Shown: in pieces, positions 11,935-20,937 of the stretch
Layout of the letters: the number at the start of each line of letters is the position of its first letter
How positions within the stretch are numbered: the stretch's first letter is position 1
NCBI RefSeq assembly: GCF_028736035.1
Contig: NZ_CP117866.1
Coordinates: forward strand, 2,294,001 to 2,358,000
Direction of reading: 5' to 3'
DNA: 64,000 nucleotides
DNA from: Streptomyces sp. T12
GTDB lineage: Bacteria > Actinomycetota > Actinomycetes > Streptomycetales > Streptomycetaceae
Translations under genes and position numbers: made by a program
Notes under the pieces: model-generated
What the model was told of the DNA's origin: nothing
Databases searched by the model: none
What the model saw: only the letters and a program-made list of their open reading frames with translations

Positions 11935-13634
11935 TCGGCCTCATTTCCGCCACCGCGGCGGGGGCGGCGGCGCGGGACCGGCTGGTCGCCGCGTGGCCGG
12001 AGCGTGTGCGCGTGTACGAAGGGCCCGTCGGGGACGCCGTACGACGGGCGTTCGCGGAGTGCGAGCAGCTCGTGTGCTTTCTCGCGACGGGAGCGGTCGT
12101 ACGGCTGATCGCCCCGCTGCTGGGTGACAAGGCGTCCGACCCGGGTGTGGTGTGCGTCGACGAGGGCGGGCGGTTCGCCGTGTCGCTGGTCGGCGGGCAC
12201 GGCGGCGGCGCCAATGAACTCGCCCGGGAGGTCGGGGAGTTGCTGGGGTCCGAGCCCGTGGTGACGACGGCGACCGATGCCGTGGGGGTGCCCGGTCTTG
12301 ACATGCTCGGGTTCCCGGTGGAGGGCGATGTCGCCGGGGTTTCCCGGGCCCTGCTCGACGGTGAACCGGTGGCGCTGCGGGCCGAGTTGGCGTGGCCGCT
12401 GCCCCCGCTGCCGGTCGCCGCCGAGGGTTCCCGCACCATCCGTGTGACGGATCGGCTCGTCGAGCGCGCCGCCGAGCGCGAGGTCGTCCTGCGCCCGCCG
12501 TCCCTCGTCGTCGGCGTCGGTGCCTCCAAGGGAGCCTCTGCCGACGAGGTGCTCGGGCTGATCGAGAGCGCGCTCGGCGACGCCGGCCTCTCCCCCAGGT
12601 CCCTCGCCGAACTCGCCACCGTCGACGCCAAGGCCGACGAACCCGGCATCGTCGAGGCCGCCGAGCGTCTCGGCGTCCCCCTCGTCACCCACTCCGCCGA
12701 GGAACTGGCCGCCGTCGAGGTCCCCAACCCCTCCGACGCGCCCCTCGCCGCCGTGGGCACCCCCTCCGTCGCCGAGGCCGCCGCTCTCGTGCGGGGCGGC
12801 GAACTCCTCGTACCCAAGCGCAAGTCGCAGCGCGCCGACGGGCAGCCGGCGATGGCGACCTGTGCCGTCGTACGGCGGCCCGGGCGCGGGCGGCTCGCGG
12901 TCGTCGGGCTCGGACCCGGTGCCCGTGATCTGCTGACGCCGCGCGCGAAGGCGGAGCTGCGGCGCGCTTCCGTGCTCGTCGGGCTCGACCAGTACGTCGA
13001 CCAGATCCGCGACCTGCTGCGGCCCGGCACGCGGGTCCTGGAGTCGGGGCTCGGCGCCGAGGAGGAGCGGGCCCGGACGGCGGTCGAGGAGGCCCGCAAG
13101 GGGCAGGCGGTCGCGCTGATCGGCAGCGGGGACGCGGGCGTGTACGCCATGGCCTCCCCCGCGCTCGCGGAGGCCTCCGACGACATCGAGGTGATCGGAG
13201 TGCCGGGCGTCACCGCAGCGCTCGCGGCCGCCGCGATCCTCGGTGCGCCGCTCGGGCACGACCACGTCTCGATCAGCCTCTCCGACCTGCACACACCGTG
13301 GGAGGTCATCGAACGGCGGGTGCGGGCCGCGGCCGAGGCGGACATCGTGGTCACCTTCTACAACCCCCGCTCCCGGGGCCGCGACTGGCAGCTGCCCAAG
13401 GCCCTCGCGATCCTCGCCGAGCACCGCAAGCCGACGACGCCGGTCGGTGTCGTACGGAACGCGTCGCGGCCGGACGAGTCCAGTCGGCTCACGACACTGG
13501 GCGCCCTCGACCCGGCGACGGTCGACATGATGACGGTCGTGACGGTGGGCAACACGGCGACCCGGGACATCGCGGGGCGCATGGTGACGCCGCGCGGCTA
13601 CCGCTGGCAGGCACCGCAGGAGGGCGCCAAGTGA
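11931..13634 (+). CDS. cobJ: CbiG-CobJ fusion: cobalt-precorrin-5A hydrolase / precorrin-3B C17-methyltransferase
   Basis: Two activities lie in one 567 aa chain. Residues 1 to about 290 are CbiG-like: the N-terminal and central parts include FLATGAVVRLIAPLL and GGHGGGANELAREV, and the C-terminal CbiG domain has VVGVGASKGASADEVL. CbiG opens the delta-lactone ring of cobalt-precorrin-5A in the anaerobic route. From about 318 onward is a CobJ/CbiH methylase (AVVGLGPGARDLLTPRA, GSGDAGVYAMA, VPGVTAALAAAAILG, TFYNPRS), which methylates C17 with ring contraction. The start is the GTG at the GTGA overlap with cobL. No separate cobG monooxygenase is seen in the window, so the CbiG half may reflect an oxygen-independent route or a retained activity. 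Confidence 0.92.
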   Translation: MIGLISATAAGAAARDRLVAAWPERVRVYEGPVGDAVRRAFAECEQLVCFLATGAVVRLIAPLLGDKASDPGVVCVDEGGRFAVSLVGGHGGGANELAREVGELLGSEPVVTTATDAVGVPGLDMLGFPVEGDVAGVSRALLDGEPVALRAELAWPLPPLPVAAEGSRTIRVTDRLVERAAEREVVLRPPSLVVGVGASKGASADEVLGLIESALGDAGLSPRSLAELATVDAKADEPGIVEAAERLGVPLVTHSAEELAAVEVPNPSDAPLAAVGTPSVAEAAALVRGGELLVPKRKSQRADGQPAMATCAVVRRPGRGRLAVVGLGPGARDLLTPRAKAELRRASVLVGLDQYVDQIRDLLRPGTRVLESGLGAEEERARTAVEEARKGQAVALIGSGDAGVYAMASPALAEASDDIEVIGVPGVTAALAAAAILGAPLGHDHVSISLSDLHTPWEVIERRVRAAAEADIVVTFYNPRSRGRDWQLPKALAILAEHRKPTTPVGVVRNASRPDESSRLTTLGALDPATVDMMTVVTVGNTATRDIAGRMVTPRGYRWQAPQEGAK

Positions 13635-14248
13635 ACAGTGCGGCTCGTGTGGTCCACCCGATCGAAGTGGAGTCCTACCGGCGGCTGCGCGCCCGCCTGG
13701 ACACCTCGCGCTTCCCGCCGCTGACCCGGGCGGTGGTGGAGAGGGTCATCCACTCCGCCGCGGATCTCGACTACGCCACCGATCTCGTCATGGACGAGGG
13801 CGACCTGGAGAAGGCGCACCGCGCACTGCACTCCGGCGCGCCCGTCGTCACGGACGTGGAGATGGTCGCGGCCGGGATCACCCGGCGCGAGACCGTCTGC
13901 CGCCTCAGGGACGCCGAGTCCGGGCCGGGCCTGACCCGTTCGGCGCACGCGATCCGGCTCGCCTACGAGCAGGTCGGCCCGGGTGCCCTCTGGGTGATCG
14001 GCAACGCGCCGACCGCGCTGGAGGAGCTGCTGACCCTGGACGCCGCCCCGGCCCTCGTCATCGGCCTGCCCGTCGGCTTCGTCGGCGCGGTCGAGTCCAA
14101 GGCCGCGTTGCGCGAGAGCGGGCTGCCCGCCGTGAGCAACGTGTCCGAGAAGGGCGGTTCGGCGGTCGCCTCCGCCGCACTCAACGCCCTGCTGTACCAC
14201 CCCCTTACGCAGAAGAACGAGTCTCAGAAGAACGAGGAGAAATCGTGA
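13631..14248 (+). CDS. cobH: Precorrin-8X methylmutase
   Basis: CobH/CbiC moves the C11 methyl group to C12, turning precorrin-8X into hydrogenobyrinic acid (or the cobalt analogue). The 205 aa protein matches family length. It shows VIHSAADLDYATDLV near the N-terminus, VVTDVEMVAAGI, and the strongly conserved AIVIG-like region ALVIGLPVGFVGAVESKAAL with NVSEKGGSAVASAALNALL. GTG 13631 overlaps the cobJ stop, and the end overlaps the GTG of cbiX. The lysine-rich QKNESQKNEEKS C-terminus is unusual in composition but lies outside the core. Confidence 0.95.
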   Translation: MNSAARVVHPIEVESYRRLRARLDTSRFPPLTRAVVERVIHSAADLDYATDLVMDEGDLEKAHRALHSGAPVVTDVEMVAAGITRRETVCRLRDAESGPGLTRSAHAIRLAYEQVGPGALWVIGNAPTALEELLTLDAAPALVIGLPVGFVGAVESKAALRESGLPAVSNVSEKGGSAVASAALNALLYHPLTQKNESQKNEEKS

Positions 14249-15186
14249 CCACCCCGCCGCCCGCCCTGCTCATCGCCGGTCATGGCACCCGGGACGATGC
14301 CGGAGCCGAGGCGTTCCGCGACTTCGTCCGGGAGCTGGGGGCCCGCCACCCCGAACTGCCCGTCGCGGGCGGCTTCATCGAACTGTCCCCGCCGCCGCTG
14401 GGCGACGCCGTGACCGAGCTGGTCGAGCGGGGCGTACGGCGGTTCGCCGCCGTGCCGCTGATGCTGGTGTCCGCCGGGCACGCCAAGGGTGACATCCCGG
14501 CGGCGCTGGCCCGCGAGAAGGAGCGGCACCCCGGGATCTCGTACACCTACGGCCGCCCGCTCGGCCCGCACCCGTCGCTGCTGTCCGTCCTGGAGCGGCG
14601 CCTGGACGAGGCGCTCGGCGCCGGGGGCCGCACGCCCGGGGACCGGGCCGATGTGACCGTGCTGCTGGTCGGGCGCGGGTCGACCGACCCGGACGCCAAC
14701 GCCGAGGTGCACAAGGCGGCGCGGCTGCTGTGGGAGGGGCGCGGATACGCGGGCGTGGAGACGGCGTTCGTGTCGCTCGCGGCGCCGGACGTGCCGAGCG
14801 GCCTGGACCGCTGCGTGAAGCTCGGTGCGCGGAAGATCGTCGTTCTCCCCTACTTCCTCTTCACCGGCATCCTGCCGGACCGCGTGCGGCAGCAGACGGA
14901 GGGCTGGGCGGCCGCGCACCCGGAGGTCGAGGTGCGCTCGGCGGATGTCATCGGTCCGGAGCCGGAGCTCCTCGACCTGGTGATGGAGCGGTACGAGGAG
15001 GCGCTGAAGGGCGACCTGCGGATGAACTGCGACTCGTGCGTGTACCGCATCGCGCTGCCCGGCTTCGAGGACAAGGTCGGCATGCCCCAGCAGCCGCACT
15101 TCCACCCGGACGACGACGGCCACCACCACGGGCACGGTCATCACGACCACGGCCACCACCATGGCACCCACTCCCATGCCCACTGA
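14245..15186 (+). CDS. cbiX: Long-form sirohydrochlorin cobaltochelatase CbiX with His-rich tail
   Basis: CbiX-type chelatases insert cobalt into sirohydrochlorin early in the anaerobic pathway. The 313 aa protein has two chelatase-like halves: the first with LLIAGHGTRDDAGAEAF, where the histidine is the expected metal/proton ligand, and the second with LLVGRGSTDPDANAEV. The C-terminus carries MNCDSC near residue 260, a match to the MXCXXC motif reported in Bacillus megaterium long-form CbiX. A tail of about 30 residues very rich in histidine follows (around 285-313). The tail probably binds or stores metal. A ferrochelatase role in siroheme synthesis is possible, but the operon context favours cobalt. 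Confidence 0.88.
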   Translation: MTTPPPALLIAGHGTRDDAGAEAFRDFVRELGARHPELPVAGGFIELSPPPLGDAVTELVERGVRRFAAVPLMLVSAGHAKGDIPAALAREKERHPGISYTYGRPLGPHPSLLSVLERRLDEALGAGGRTPGDRADVTVLLVGRGSTDPDANAEVHKAARLLWEGRGYAGVETAFVSLAAPDVPSGLDRCVKLGARKIVVLPYFLFTGILPDRVRQQTEGWAAAHPEVEVRSADVIGPEPELLDLVMERYEEALKGDLRMNCDSCVYRIALPGFEDKVGMPQQPHFHPDDDGHHHGHGHHDHGHHHGTHSHAH

Positions 15187-16252
15187 TCACACGCCGACCG
15201 AGGCGCACGACCTCCGCCACCACGGCGACGCCGAGGTCCGCGACGACGGCTCGGCGCTCGTCGACCTCGCCGTGAACGTCCGCGCGGACACACCGCCCGC
15301 ATGGCTGCGCGAGCGGATCGCGGGGTCGCTGGGCTCCCTCGCCGCCTACCCGGACGGGCGGGCCGCGCGGGCGGCGGTGGCGGCGCGGCACGGACTCCCG
15401 GCGCAACGCGTGCTGCTCACGGCGGGGGCGGCGGAGGCATTCGTCCTCCTCGCCCGCGCCCTGAAGGTGCGCCGGCCGGTCGTCGTGCATCCGCAGTTCA
15501 CGGAGCCGGAGGCGGCCCTGCGGGACGCGGGGCACACGGTCGACCGGGTGCTGCTGCGGGAGGAGGACGGCTTCCGCCTCGACCCGGCGGCCGTCCCCGA
15601 GGACGCCGACCTGGTGGTCGTCGGCAACCCCACCAACCCGACCTCGGTGCTCCACCCGGCCGCGTCCCTGGCCGAACTCGCCCGCCCCGGGCGGACGTTG
15701 GTGGTGGACGAGGCGTTCATGGATGCGGTGCCGGGTGAGCGGGAGGCGCTGGCGAGCCGCACGGACATACCGGGTCTGGTGGTGCTGCGCAGTCTGACGA
15801 AGACCTGGGGCCTGGCCGGCCTGCGGATCGGCTACGTCCTCGCCGCCCCGGAGACCATCGCCGATCTGGAGCGCGCCCAGCCCCTGTGGCCGGTCTCCAC
15901 ACCCGCGCTCGCCGCCGCCGAGGCCTGCGTGTCGTCCCCGGCCCTGGCGGAGGCGGCCCACGCGGCCCACCGCATCGCCGCCGACCGGGCCCATCTCCTC
16001 GCGGGGCTCGGCGAGTTCGCCCCGGCCGGACTCCGGGTCGTCGAGCCCGCCGAGGGGCCCTTCGTCCTCGTCCGCCTGCCGAGGGCGGCAGCGGTACGGG
16101 AGCACCTGCGCGCGCTCGGGTTCGCGGTGCGGCGCGGGGACACGTTCCCCGGGCTGGGAGAGGAGTGGCTGCGGCTGGCGGTGCGGGACCGGGGGACGAT
16201 CAACCGGTTCCTGCGGGCGCTGGACCAGGCGATGGCTCTGGCGCGCCGCTGA
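15161..16252 (+). CDS. cobC: CobC-like PLP-dependent aminotransferase (threonine-phosphate decarboxylase type)
   Basis: A fold-type I PLP enzyme of the CobC/CobD/HisC group. In cobalamin synthesis such enzymes make (R)-1-amino-2-propanol phosphate for the nucleotide loop. About 363 aa; visible features are NPTNPTSVLHP, VVDEAFMDAVPGE and the Schiff-base lysine in SLTKTWGLAGLRIGY (near residue 214). The reading frame overlaps the 3' end of cbiX by 26 bases; ATG 15161 and ATG 15176 are both possible and neither has a clear ribosome site. A histidinol-phosphate aminotransferase function cannot be excluded on sequence, but position at the end of the cob operon supports CobC. Its 3' end overlaps the convergent gene by 53 bases. 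Confidence 0.85.
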   Translation: MAPTPMPTDHTPTEAHDLRHHGDAEVRDDGSALVDLAVNVRADTPPAWLRERIAGSLGSLAAYPDGRAARAAVAARHGLPAQRVLLTAGAAEAFVLLARALKVRRPVVVHPQFTEPEAALRDAGHTVDRVLLREEDGFRLDPAAVPEDADLVVVGNPTNPTSVLHPAASLAELARPGRTLVVDEAFMDAVPGEREALASRTDIPGLVVLRSLTKTWGLAGLRIGYVLAAPETIADLERAQPLWPVSTPALAAAEACVSSPALAEAAHAAHRIAADRAHLLAGLGEFAPAGLRVVEPAEGPFVLVRLPRAAAVREHLRALGFAVRRGDTFPGLGEEWLRLAVRDRGTINRFLRALDQAMALARR

Positions 16253-18140
16253 GCCCGGCGGGCACCCGCTCCAGGGTGCCGTCCGGGAAGCGGACCTCCA
16301 CGGTGCCCTCGCCGGTGACGGTCGCGCTCGCTCCCGTGAGCGGTGTGTGCGGGTCGGCGCTCAGCACGACGAGGGTCACCAACAGCCGTGCGGCTTCGGG
16401 CAGTTGGAGCACCGGAGTCGCCGAGTGGTGGCCCACGGCGTTCGTGCCGACGGCAGGCACGACCACCGCCTCGGCCTCGTCCCAGCCGTACAGGCCGACG
16501 ACCGCGCTGGTCAGCCCGTCCGAGCGGCGGGCCAGCGCCCAGCCGGGGCCGGTGTGCGCGACCGGGGGTGCCGTGTCGTCGGCCACCGCCCAACCGCCTT
16601 CCCGCACGGGCGTGGCAGGCGGTACGTCGAGGCGGTGCACCCGTACTTCCCATGCGCCGCGCACCACGCTGACGGTCTCGATACGGCCGTCCTGCCAGGA
16701 CCCGGCCCTGTGGCCCTCGGCGCCCAGGGGATGGATGCGTCCGCGCCGGGAGGGTGTGCCGTCGGGGCCCAGCAGCGCGATGTGGTTGTCGACGCCCGGT
16801 GTTTCGGGGGCGGTCGCGCTGGAGTAGGCGAACCGGGCGTAGTGCGGGCTGTCGTCGGCCGCGGCGGGCGGGGGCGGGAGGCGGTCGCTGCCGTGGTTGA
16901 CCAGCCGGACGATCCCGTCGGCCGTGGTGGCGTGCAGCAGCCAGCCGGGGGCGGGCACGGCCAGGGTCACGTCTTCGGTGTCCACGGGGGCGGGTTCCTC
17001 CGGTGCCGTCCAGACGGGGTGGTCGGCAGGCAGCAGCAGCCCCAGGAAGGCCTTGCTCGCCCAGTACGGGGAGGCGGGCCCCGAGTAGCGCTGGGCGACG
17101 GGGAGGAAGGGCCCGTACCAGCCGAGCGTGAGCAGACCACGCTCGTCGGGCACACCCCGCTCGGCGAAGTGCTTCAGCGCACCGCAGGCGAGGCGGCGGG
17201 TGCGGCCCGGCGGGAGCGGGGTGGCGTCGGCGAGGGCGCCCGCCCACAGCGGGGCGGTGGTCGCGAAGCGGTAGGTGAGGGAGCGGCCCTGGTGGACGGG
17301 GGCGCCGTCGGAGCCGAAGAAGTGCTGGTGGACGGCGAGGAACTCGCGCAGCCGGGCACCGTGCCGGGCGACGGTCGCCGCGTCCGCCCGCGAGCCCGCG
17401 AGCCGCGCCCACAGCACCGGATACAGGTGCAGCGCCCAGGCGTTGTAGTAGTCGAACTTCCGCCCGTCACCGTCGGTGTACCAGCCCCCGCCCCGGTACC
17501 AGTCGTCCAGGCGGGCGAGCCCGGCGTCGATCTCGGCCCGGCTGTGCGGGGCGCCGACGGAGGCGAGGAACTCCTCGGTGATGACCTGGAACAGCCGCCA
17601 GTTGGAGTCGTTGACGTCCGCACCGACGAAGGCGCCGAGCCAGGCGCACACCCGCTGCCGTACCTCGTCGTCGAGGTGGTCCCACAGCCAGGGGCGGGTC
17701 TCGTGCAGCGCGATGGCGACGGAGGCCGCCTCGACCATCGGCTGGGCGCGGCCGGTGATGGGGGGCCAGTGTTCGGGGTGGTGCGGGTCGGTGCCGGCGG
17801 CGAGTCCGGTGGCGTATCGCTCGATGAGAGCCGGGCTGACCCGGCCGCCCGAGCCCGCGATACGGAAGGCGGCGAGGAGGAAGGAGCGCGCGAAGCCTTC
17901 CAGGCCGTCGGACCAGGGGCCGGAGTGGCTGGGCGGGCCGGGCAGGCGGTACTGGGCGAAACCTGGTGTGGCGTACGGCAGCAGCCCGTCGAGGAGTCGG
18001 TCGGCGATCGACTCCCAGTGGGCGCGGGTCCAGCCGGTGAGGGGTGAGAGCACCGGGTCGGCCGGGGGCAGGTCGGGAAGATTCGGCAGATTCGGCAGGT
18101 GCGTCGGGTCGTCGGGGGGCGACACATGCGGCGCGGTCAT
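16200..18140 (-). CDS. DUF2264 domain-containing protein (predicted alpha/alpha-barrel)
   Basis: The 646 aa cytosolic-looking protein (no signal peptide) has the DUF2264 pattern over roughly residues 30-380: THWESIADRLLDGLLPYA-type start, SDGLEGFARSFLLAAFRI, and DDWYRGGGWYTDGDGRKFDYYNAWALH. A C-terminal beta-rich part (about 390-640) follows. Family members resemble (alpha/alpha)6-barrel glycan enzymes such as unsaturated glucuronyl hydrolases; the substrate is not established. The ATG forms ATGA with the stop of the LacI gene, so it is the last cistron of the sugar-ABC operon and likely acts on the imported saccharide. It converges with, and overlaps, cobC. The open frame upstream to 18923 is a shadow of the regulator gene. 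Confidence 0.8.
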   Translation of the reverse strand: MTAPHVSPPDDPTHLPNLPNLPDLPPADPVLSPLTGWTRAHWESIADRLLDGLLPYATPGFAQYRLPGPPSHSGPWSDGLEGFARSFLLAAFRIAGSGGRVSPALIERYATGLAAGTDPHHPEHWPPITGRAQPMVEAASVAIALHETRPWLWDHLDDEVRQRVCAWLGAFVGADVNDSNWRLFQVITEEFLASVGAPHSRAEIDAGLARLDDWYRGGGWYTDGDGRKFDYYNAWALHLYPVLWARLAGSRADAATVARHGARLREFLAVHQHFFGSDGAPVHQGRSLTYRFATTAPLWAGALADATPLPPGRTRRLACGALKHFAERGVPDERGLLTLGWYGPFLPVAQRYSGPASPYWASKAFLGLLLPADHPVWTAPEEPAPVDTEDVTLAVPAPGWLLHATTADGIVRLVNHGSDRLPPPPAAADDSPHYARFAYSSATAPETPGVDNHIALLGPDGTPSRRGRIHPLGAEGHRAGSWQDGRIETVSVVRGAWEVRVHRLDVPPATPVREGGWAVADDTAPPVAHTGPGWALARRSDGLTSAVVGLYGWDEAEAVVVPAVGTNAVGHHSATPVLQLPEAARLLVTLVVLSADPHTPLTGASATVTGEGTVEVRFPDGTLERVPAGLSGAPEPSPGPAPAGTG

Positions 18141-19252
18141 ACGGGGGTGGGTCCTCCGTCGGTCGGTCGTGGCCGGGGTGGGGCGACACTTCGGCGCACG
18201 ACGATGTGGGTGCCGAGCAGGTGGTGGCTGCCGCCGGCGTGCTCGGGGTCGCGCAGGGCGATGCGGACGGCGGCGCGGCCGAGCTCCTCGGCCGGGGTGC
18301 GCACGGTGGTGAGGGGCGGGTTGAAGTCCTCGGCGAGGGGGATGTCGTTGTAGCCGACGACGGAGATGTCGTCGGGGACGCTGAGGCCCGTGTCCGCGAT
18401 GGCCCGCAGGGCGCCGGCCGCCACCATGTCGTCCCCGGCGAAGACGGCGGTGAACTCCCGTGTCTCCTTCAGGAGTTCGGTCATCGCGCGCAGGCCCGCC
18501 GCACGGCCCAGACCGCAGTCGACGACGTGTGCGGCCTCGGGCGGCAGCCCGTGTTCGGCGAGCGCAGCCCGGTAGCCGGCGACACGGGCCTCCAGCGCGG
18601 TGTTGCCGGGCAGCCCGCCGAGGAAGACGATCCGGCGGTGGCCGGCGGAGAGCAGGTGCCCGGTGATCGCCCGGGCGCCCGCCTCGTTGTCGAACTCCAC
18701 GACCAGCGCGGGGATCTCGGGGTCGGGCGCCGGGCGTCCGCACAGCACGAGCCGGGCGCCCGAGGAGTCGAGCGCCTGGGCGTAGTGGGCGACGCGCTCC
18801 CGGTAGGCGTCGTCCTCGACGACCCCGCCGACCAGGATCACCAGCCGCGCCCCCTCCTCCCGCATCAGCTGCACGAACTCCATCTCGCGCTGCGGATCCC
18901 CGCCGGTCGCGCCGACCACGCACAGCCAGCCCCGGTCGGCGGCCTCGGCCTCCACGCCCTCGGCGACCTGGGCGTAGAAGGGGCTGGTGACCTGGCGGAC
19001 GACGACGGCGGCCATCTTGCGGCCGCCCCCCACCAGCGCACGCGCATGCGCGTTGGCGACGTAGTCGAGGTCACGCGCGGCGCGCAGCACGCGGGCCCTG
19101 GTCGAGGCGGGCACGGGATGGTTGCCGCTGAGCGCGCGCGACGCCGTGGCGATCGACACGCCCGCCCGCTCGGCGACCTCGCGGATCGTGACCCGCCGCT
19201 TGGACCCGGTGTCCGCCATGTCGTTCCCCATCCCCCGCGTCTCCTGTTCCAC
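18137..19252 (-). CDS. LacI-family transcriptional regulator
   Basis: A 371 aa repressor with an N-terminal helix-turn-helix at about residues 20-45 (TIREVAERAGVSIATASRAL, then a hinge ending RALVGGGR) and a periplasmic-binding-protein-like effector domain (VVVRQVTSPFYAQVAEG, FAGDDMVAAGALRAI, SVVGYNDIPLAE). It sits inside the operon it probably controls, between the lipoprotein gene and the DUF2264 gene. A palindrome of the LacI type overlaps the operon promoter at 22756-22770. The start could be GTG 19252 or ATG 19231/19219; the core is unaffected. The effector is likely the sugar carried by the adjacent ABC system. Confidence 0.92.
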   Translation of the reverse strand: MEQETRGMGNDMADTGSKRRVTIREVAERAGVSIATASRALSGNHPVPASTRARVLRAARDLDYVANAHARALVGGGRKMAAVVVRQVTSPFYAQVAEGVEAEAADRGWLCVVGATGGDPQREMEFVQLMREEGARLVILVGGVVEDDAYRERVAHYAQALDSSGARLVLCGRPAPDPEIPALVVEFDNEAGARAITGHLLSAGHRRIVFLGGLPGNTALEARVAGYRAALAEHGLPPEAAHVVDCGLGRAAGLRAMTELLKETREFTAVFAGDDMVAAGALRAIADTGLSVPDDISVVGYNDIPLAEDFNPPLTTVRTPAEELGRAAVRIALRDPEHAGGSHHLLGTHIVVRRSVAPPRPRPTDGGPTPV

Positions 19253-19262
19253 GAGCGGCCGT

Positions 19263-20900
19263 TCAGGCGTTGGCCGCGTAGTCCTTCGCGAACTCTCCGG
19301 CCATTCTGTCGCCGCCCCGGGCCCGCCACTTCTTCACCGTCGCGTCCCACTCCGACAGCGGGATGCGCCCGGCGACGATCCCGGTGACGGTGTCGTCGAG
19401 GAGGGCCTTGAGGGTGGTGCCCTGGGCGTTCTTGGTGCGGGACTGCAGGCCGAAGGAGGCGTCGCGGACGGCGTGCGGCACGACCTCGCGCTGCCAGGCG
19501 TGCAGGGCCCGTACGGCATCGGGCATGCCCGGCACGAACAGCACCTGCGGGCCCTCGGCGAGGTACTTCAGCGGCAGGTTGGTGTTGTTCTCGACCTCGC
19601 CGAGCTCGGTGGGCTCGGGGGAACCGTCCTTGGCGCGGGTGAAGTGGGTGCCCTCGACGCCGTAGTGGACGAGCTCCCACTCCTTGCTGCCGAAGGGGGC
19701 GGCGAGGAAGTCGAGGACGCGGAGCAGCATCTCGATCCGCTCCTTCTTCGCCGCCTTCAGGACGGTGTAGCCGAAGGACCGGCGGGCGGCGACGATCCCG
19801 CCGGGGGTGCCGTCGACGCTGTACGGCAGCGCCGCCGCCGGGGTCAGCTTGCCGCGCGATTCGCGGTACTTGGGCAGGTAGGCGCCGAAGCCGTCCTGCA
19901 TGGAGCCGACGGTGCCGTTGTAGAAGAGGGTGGTCAGGTCGATCTGGGAGAGGGACGTGGCGTCCGGGTGGTACGAGCCGTTCTTGCGGAGCTGCGCCTG
20001 GAAGGCGATGGCGGCCTTGTAGCGTTCGTCGGCGCAGCCCGGCTGGAACGTCCCGTCCTTGGTGACCGCCCAGTTCTGCGGCGCGTTGTGGGCGGCGGAG
20101 TGCACTGCGTTGCCGAACAAGGAGCCGTTGGCGGCGCCGAGTGCGTACGTCCTCCCGCCGGTCGCCCGCTTCGCCACGGCGGCGAAGTCCTCGGACGTCC
20201 AGCCCTCCTTCATGCCGGCGTCGGTGAACATGCCCTGGTTGAGCCAGAGCGTGGAGCCGGGCAACGGGCGCTCCAGCGGGATGCCGTAGACGCGGCCGCC
20301 GATGCGGCCCATGTCGCGCCAGGCGTGGGTGGGGATGTTCGCGAGGTTGGGGTAGTCGGCGATCGCGTCGCCGGACAGGTACGGCGTGAGGTCCTCGGCG
20401 CGCCGCTGCACGAACTCGGCTTCGCGGGGCAGGACGAACCCGGAGAAGAGGTTGATGATGTCCGGCAGGGTGTCGGCGTCACCGGCCATGACCGTGGCCA
20501 TCTTCTTCTGGTAGTCGGCCTGGGAGACGATCGTGTACTCGATCTTCACGCCGAGGGCGTTCTCGACGGCGGCCCAGAACCGGTTGGCGGAGGCGGGCTT
20601 GGGCGGGGTGCCGAACGACACCGACATGACCTTGACGGTGGAGCCGTCGCCCGGCGGCCGGGAGACGGACTGCACCAGCTCGGCGGGGTAGGCGGTGTAT
20701 CCCGCCTGCACACCGGCCTCGGTGGGGGCGAGGTCCGGCTTGGGGCCCGCGGCGGGCGTGTACGCGGGCCAGGGCGCGAGCTTCTTGCCCGCGTTGGAGA
20801 CGTCGCTGTCGCCGGAGCCGGTGGAGCAGGCGGTCAGCACACCCGGGACGGAGGCGGCGGCCAGGGAACCCAGCAGGGTGCGTCGGGACATGCGGGGCAT
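19263..20900 (-). CDS. Extracellular sugar-binding lipoprotein of ABC importer
   Basis: The 545 aa substrate-binding protein has a twin-arginine-like signal (SRRTLLGSLAAASV) and a lipobox ending LTAC, with the lipidated cysteine at residue 25. It should therefore be anchored outside the membrane. Size and features (SRPPGDGSTVKVMSVSFGT, the NRFWAAVENALGVKIEY region, YSVDGTPGGIVAARRSFGYTV) resemble the large LplA/YtcQ-type solute-binding proteins that serve complex or oligomeric sugars. GAGGTGA lies four bases before the ATG. It follows the two permease genes in the same operon. The ligand cannot be read from sequence; pectin-derived oligosaccharides are a guess from the distant pectinase island. 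Confidence 0.9.
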   Translation of the reverse strand: MPRMSRRTLLGSLAAASVPGVLTACSTGSGDSDVSNAGKKLAPWPAYTPAAGPKPDLAPTEAGVQAGYTAYPAELVQSVSRPPGDGSTVKVMSVSFGTPPKPASANRFWAAVENALGVKIEYTIVSQADYQKKMATVMAGDADTLPDIINLFSGFVLPREAEFVQRRAEDLTPYLSGDAIADYPNLANIPTHAWRDMGRIGGRVYGIPLERPLPGSTLWLNQGMFTDAGMKEGWTSEDFAAVAKRATGGRTYALGAANGSLFGNAVHSAAHNAPQNWAVTKDGTFQPGCADERYKAAIAFQAQLRKNGSYHPDATSLSQIDLTTLFYNGTVGSMQDGFGAYLPKYRESRGKLTPAAALPYSVDGTPGGIVAARRSFGYTVLKAAKKERIEMLLRVLDFLAAPFGSKEWELVHYGVEGTHFTRAKDGSPEPTELGEVENNTNLPLKYLAEGPQVLFVPGMPDAVRALHAWQREVVPHAVRDASFGLQSRTKNAQGTTLKALLDDTVTGIVAGRIPLSEWDATVKKWRARGGDRMAGEFAKDYAANA

Positions 20901-20937
20901 GGGTGAATCACCTCGTGTCAGCTTGTTGGAGCTTGCT

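Noticed and set aside
10515..13424. A 969-codon - strand frame across cobL and cobJ
   Set aside because: Same shadow effect; the + strand genes are fully supported by family motifs and overlapping starts.
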